Assembly: GCF_932294415.1 (NCBI RefSeq)
Contig: NC_065535.1
Location: 8,283,001 to 8,347,000 of the forward strand
DNA from: Quercus robur
Lineage: Eukaryota > Streptophyta > Magnoliopsida > Fagales > Fagaceae
Reading direction: 5' to 3'
Length of the DNA stretch: 64,000 nt
Position numbers and translations under genes: made by a program. This document shows, piece by piece, positions 61,141 through 64,000 of the stretch (position 1 is the first letter of the stretch; the number at the start of each line of letters is the position of its first letter). The notes under the pieces were generated by a model. It saw only the letters and a list, made by a program, of their open reading frames with translations, searched no databases and was not told where the DNA came from.

Positions 61141-63141
61141 CTTAGCTGAGGAGAAGAAAAGTGACAAATAATTTCTTGCAGGAGTTAAACCACAAATCAA
61201 CTCATCATTCCTAATAATAGTTAATTACTCACAATCTGTCACGTTGTAATTATAACAAATAAGTTGTAGAATAATTTGAGGTCTTAAAACCAAATTCGGG
61301 ATAACAAACAAGATTTTTGGTTAGCCATTGCCCCTTTTTTTGTGACCTGTATCTTTTCACCAACCCTCGACGAATTGAGATTTCGAGAAAAAGAAAAAAC
61401 AATGATGATGGTCCATGCATGAACGATTTTAATGCTCTTTGCCATATATTTACAAAAAATGTTAGGATTTTGTTGTAACTTTTATCATATTTAATTGTCA
61501 CCAGTAAGTCTCTTCACTTGTCACTCAACGGCTTTCTGTTGTGCTGCATGTTAGCCTCGTTCTCAGCCCTTAACCCTATCATGCATGCTTGCCAAATTGC
61601 CACCACCAAACTTCCAATGAATTCCTATACGTGTCTCAAACTCTCTCAATCCTTCTCTCTTTTTCTTAGGAAATCAAATTCCAAGAACACCCATTTTTAT
61701 GCTACAACTCTGATGCGTCAATTGTAAGCGATGGAAAAAAAAAGTAGTTGATTAATTTAAAAGTGAGACAAATAACTAATTACAGTGTATCACATTGGAT
61801 AATTGTGGAAAGTTTTGTAGTCCTAGAATTACTATTTTCTTAGTGTAATGCCAGAGAAAACTCTGCATGTATCTATGCTTAGTATTTATATAATTTACTC
61901 AGAGTCTCACAGTCAGCTTCATGCAAGCTCAAAAAAAGAGAAAGATAACTGTGGCAGGTCAATGGTCAACATAAAATTTAATCATTTTATTATGAATGGT
62001 AATGGATAAGATAGAATAAAAAGACAAGAAAAGAATATATATATATGACTAAAATCTTGATTAATCTAATGAAGATTTATATTTTGGACGCAAACTTTTG
62101 GAATTAATACTTGATTATTGTTGTTACTTGCATATGAGTTCATCAGTAACAACAATTTTATTATGCACCAATCATAAATTATGTTGAGAGTTATAAAAAA
62201 TAAATGTAAAAAAAGAAATTTATGTCCTTATTCTTACTTTTTAAACTATAATATGCATAAAAAGAATAAACTATAATAAAAGAATAAAAATAAAATAGAA
62301 AATATATAATCTCTTTTCTTTGATATGCTTTAGAATTTTATAAAAGAAATAATAGAAACATAAGAAATATATAAATTTATTATTACTAAGTACATTTTAT
62401 ATATTTATCTTTTTTCAAAATACGTATAAAATCAATATTTCACTCTCATTTTTTTTTCTTTGTCTAATTTCATATTTTGGTTTGGTTGTACATTCAACGA
62501 ACTTCTAGACTTTCCATTTGATGGTTACAGTAAAATTTTGTAAATATATCAAATTATTCCACATTTTCTTATTTAAAGCATTTTAGATAGTTAGAGGTCA
62601 TTGATCCATCAATTTTTGGCAATTTTTATTGAGCATAAAAAGCCAAAGCCGTCACAATAAAATTGTGCTGTGGTAGCTAGGATAGCTAAATGTGATATTG
62701 ATGAGTTCATATTTAATATATTAAAGCATACACTATATTCTAATTATTGGTTTTTTACATATACCTTCACCAGGGCATTTGATTTTCTCAACCATTTCAA
62801 AGGCCATCCATGGTTTTAAAATGTAGACCGACTTTGATTAATTTGAAAAGCCAAAAGCATCCTACCAAATTAGCGCATTTTGCTAACTAAATGCGAATTT
62901 TTATTTTTGTCTTTACAATATCTTATTAGATGATAAAAAGTTTTACCGGTTAAGTTATTGGAAGCCACGTTACTTACTTTATTTGTTTGTTTATTATTAG
63001 CTCAGGTGCACAGTAGGATATGAGTTTAAAAGTGAAATTTAAATAAAATCAAATAAACAAAGACCTCCATCAATTTCGTAGGCTTTCTTTTGTAAAATAT
63101 GTTTCCATTAGGAGACTTAACGTGGTCCATATATATATAGA
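61141..63141. other. intergenic, no recognised gene
   Basis: AT-rich. A small open frame at 61518-61727 (+, 69 codons, MSLNGFLLCCMLASFSALNP) starts with a hydrophobic stretch but resembles nothing I know. It lies in a locally less AT-rich patch, so a gene fragment is possible. Confidence 0.4.
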
Positions 63142-63526
63142 GGGTTGAGTTCAAGTTACACTTGATGTAACTCTAAACAATGTTACGCTACCCAATAACT
63201 TGTTATAGAATTTATATTTTGAAAATCTCACCATTGAATTACATGTTTTATATGTTCTTAACAATTATGCCAATTGGATGTTATTTACTATTTGATCAAT
63301 AAATTTATTTTTTATATATTATTTTAAATTACAAAAACTTGAATTAAAAAAATTGATTGATAATATGATTATTAATCTTTGATCACTTTGAAATTTTGCA
63401 AATATAGAGAATATAAAAAAAATAATATAACCTAACGGTAAATTTGTCAAAATTTGCATCCAATTAAAAAATATTGAGTAATGTAATATTGCTTAGAGTT
63501 ACATCAGATGTAACTTGAATTCAGTC
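63142..63526. mobile_element. MITE-like element with about 35-bp TIRs
   Basis: GAGTTCAAGTTACACTTGAT then GTAACTCTAAACAATGTTAC at the left match outward GAATTCAAGTTACATCTGAT then GTAACTCTAAGCAATATTAC at the right. The AT-rich interior is non-coding. Flanks resemble each other (ATATATAGA, ATATAAGAT), but a target duplication cannot be asserted. Confidence 0.7.
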
Positions 63527-63687
63527 CATATAAGATTCATTATTAAGGTAAATCAGACTGAAAAACATCATCCAAATCAGGTGGTAGCTGGTCCATATAA
63601 GATTCATTTTTGAAACCCATATAAGATTCTTTTAATTATTAATTAGTATTTTTTATTTTTATTTTTTATGGATGATATATAAACAAA

Positions 63688-63868
63688 GAGTAATGTTACA
63701 GGCATAAACTATTTTATAATATTTTTACAAAATGTTGATGTGGTCAATCTCTTATTGGTTTTCATCTAAGTCCACCATTAATATCATTTTTTCATTTACT
63801 AATAATCACTCACCATATTAGCAATTTGTAAAATTTTTGTAAAATAGTTTGTATCTCTAACATTATTC
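63688..63868. mobile_element. Mutator-like MITE, 181 bp, perfect 9-bp target duplication
   Basis: Ends GAGTAATGTTACAGGCATAA and outward GAATAATGTTAGAGATACAA; inner blocks ACAAAATGTTGATGTGGTC and ACAAATTGCTAATATGGTG also pair. ATAAACAAA lies at 63679-63687 and 63869-63877. Same family as 48234-48424. Confidence 0.85.
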
Positions 63869-63877
63869 ATAAACAAA

Positions 63878-64000
63878 ACTATTAAGGGTACGTTTGGTAC
63901 ACTGAATGTAGATTACATTAGGAATAATAACCTTTATTACTAGGAATAGAAGACATTGTAATGGAATAACTATTACTATTTATAAGTTTGGTTGTTACAT
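63878..64000. other. window end, possible MITE start
   Basis: GGGTACGTTTGGTACACTGAATG resembles the start of another TTTGG-type MITE that runs out of the window; its other end is not available. Confidence 0.3.

Noticed and set aside
61170-61222. AAATAAT/TAATAATAG as target duplication of the LINE matching GTAAATAATAG before its poly-T
   Set aside because: The match is short, A/T only and not at a defined 5' end, so it could easily be chance.
63125-63532. GTCCATATA on both sides of the 63.1-kb MITE as a 9-bp target duplication
   Set aside because: The inverted ends do not start right after the left copy; the match comes from an AT microsatellite and from extra CCATATAAGATTC repeats to the right.
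1-64000. CRISPR arrays, bacterial operons, rRNA genes
   Set aside because: Spliced genes and plant repeats show nuclear plant DNA; no spaced direct repeats of CRISPR type and no rRNA sequence were seen.

Overview
This is a eukaryotic, plant nuclear window. It is AT-rich, its genes are split by GT-AG introns, poly-A/T tracts and microsatellites are everywhere, and there are dense remains of plant transposons. Protein families and exon structures point to a eudicot. Repeat style would fit a woody eudicot, but I cannot fix the genus from sequence alone.

Four host genes can be supported. (1) The last two coding exons of an LPAT4/5-type lysophosphatidic acid acyltransferase lie at 293-1378 (+). 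(2) A complete two-exon thaumatin-like (PR-5 family) secreted protein lies at 9407-10351 (+). (3) A complete 17-exon leishmanolysin-like M8 metalloprotease of 864 residues lies at 13809-21959 (-). (4) A complete two-exon mitochondrial calcium uniporter pore subunit (MCU) of 361 residues lies at 49491-51418 (-). They serve unrelated jobs (ER lipid synthesis, extracellular defence, secretory-pathway protease, mitochondrial calcium uptake). Nothing suggests that they work as a unit.

The rest is repeat-dominated. There is a Mutator-like element with about 100-bp terminal inverted repeats (4480-5442) and a decayed LINE tail with zinc-binding and RNase H domains (6.08-7.43 kb). A nearly full-length but dead L1-type LINE occupies 55.88-61.1 kb (-). 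A solo LTR with a perfect 5-bp target duplication lies at 41141-41923, with a diverged relative at 26.5-27.3 kb. A tRNA-derived SINE with a 13-bp target duplication lies at 52120-52280. A hAT-type element with an 8-bp duplication (46980-47573) and several MITE families complete the picture. Many MITEs can be delimited to the base by target duplications of TAA (Harbinger/Tourist-like) or 9 bp (Mutator-like).

The 21.96-49.49 kb interval is a 27-kb gene desert built from such insertions. The most informative places are a stacked insertion/duplication locus at 46.7-47.9 kb and a Mutator-like MITE interrupted by a second one at 54.78-55.55 kb. A near-perfect 100-bp-arm hairpin at 28551-28783 could yield double-stranded RNA. 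I found no convincing undescribed gene system. The novelty here is in transposon architecture.
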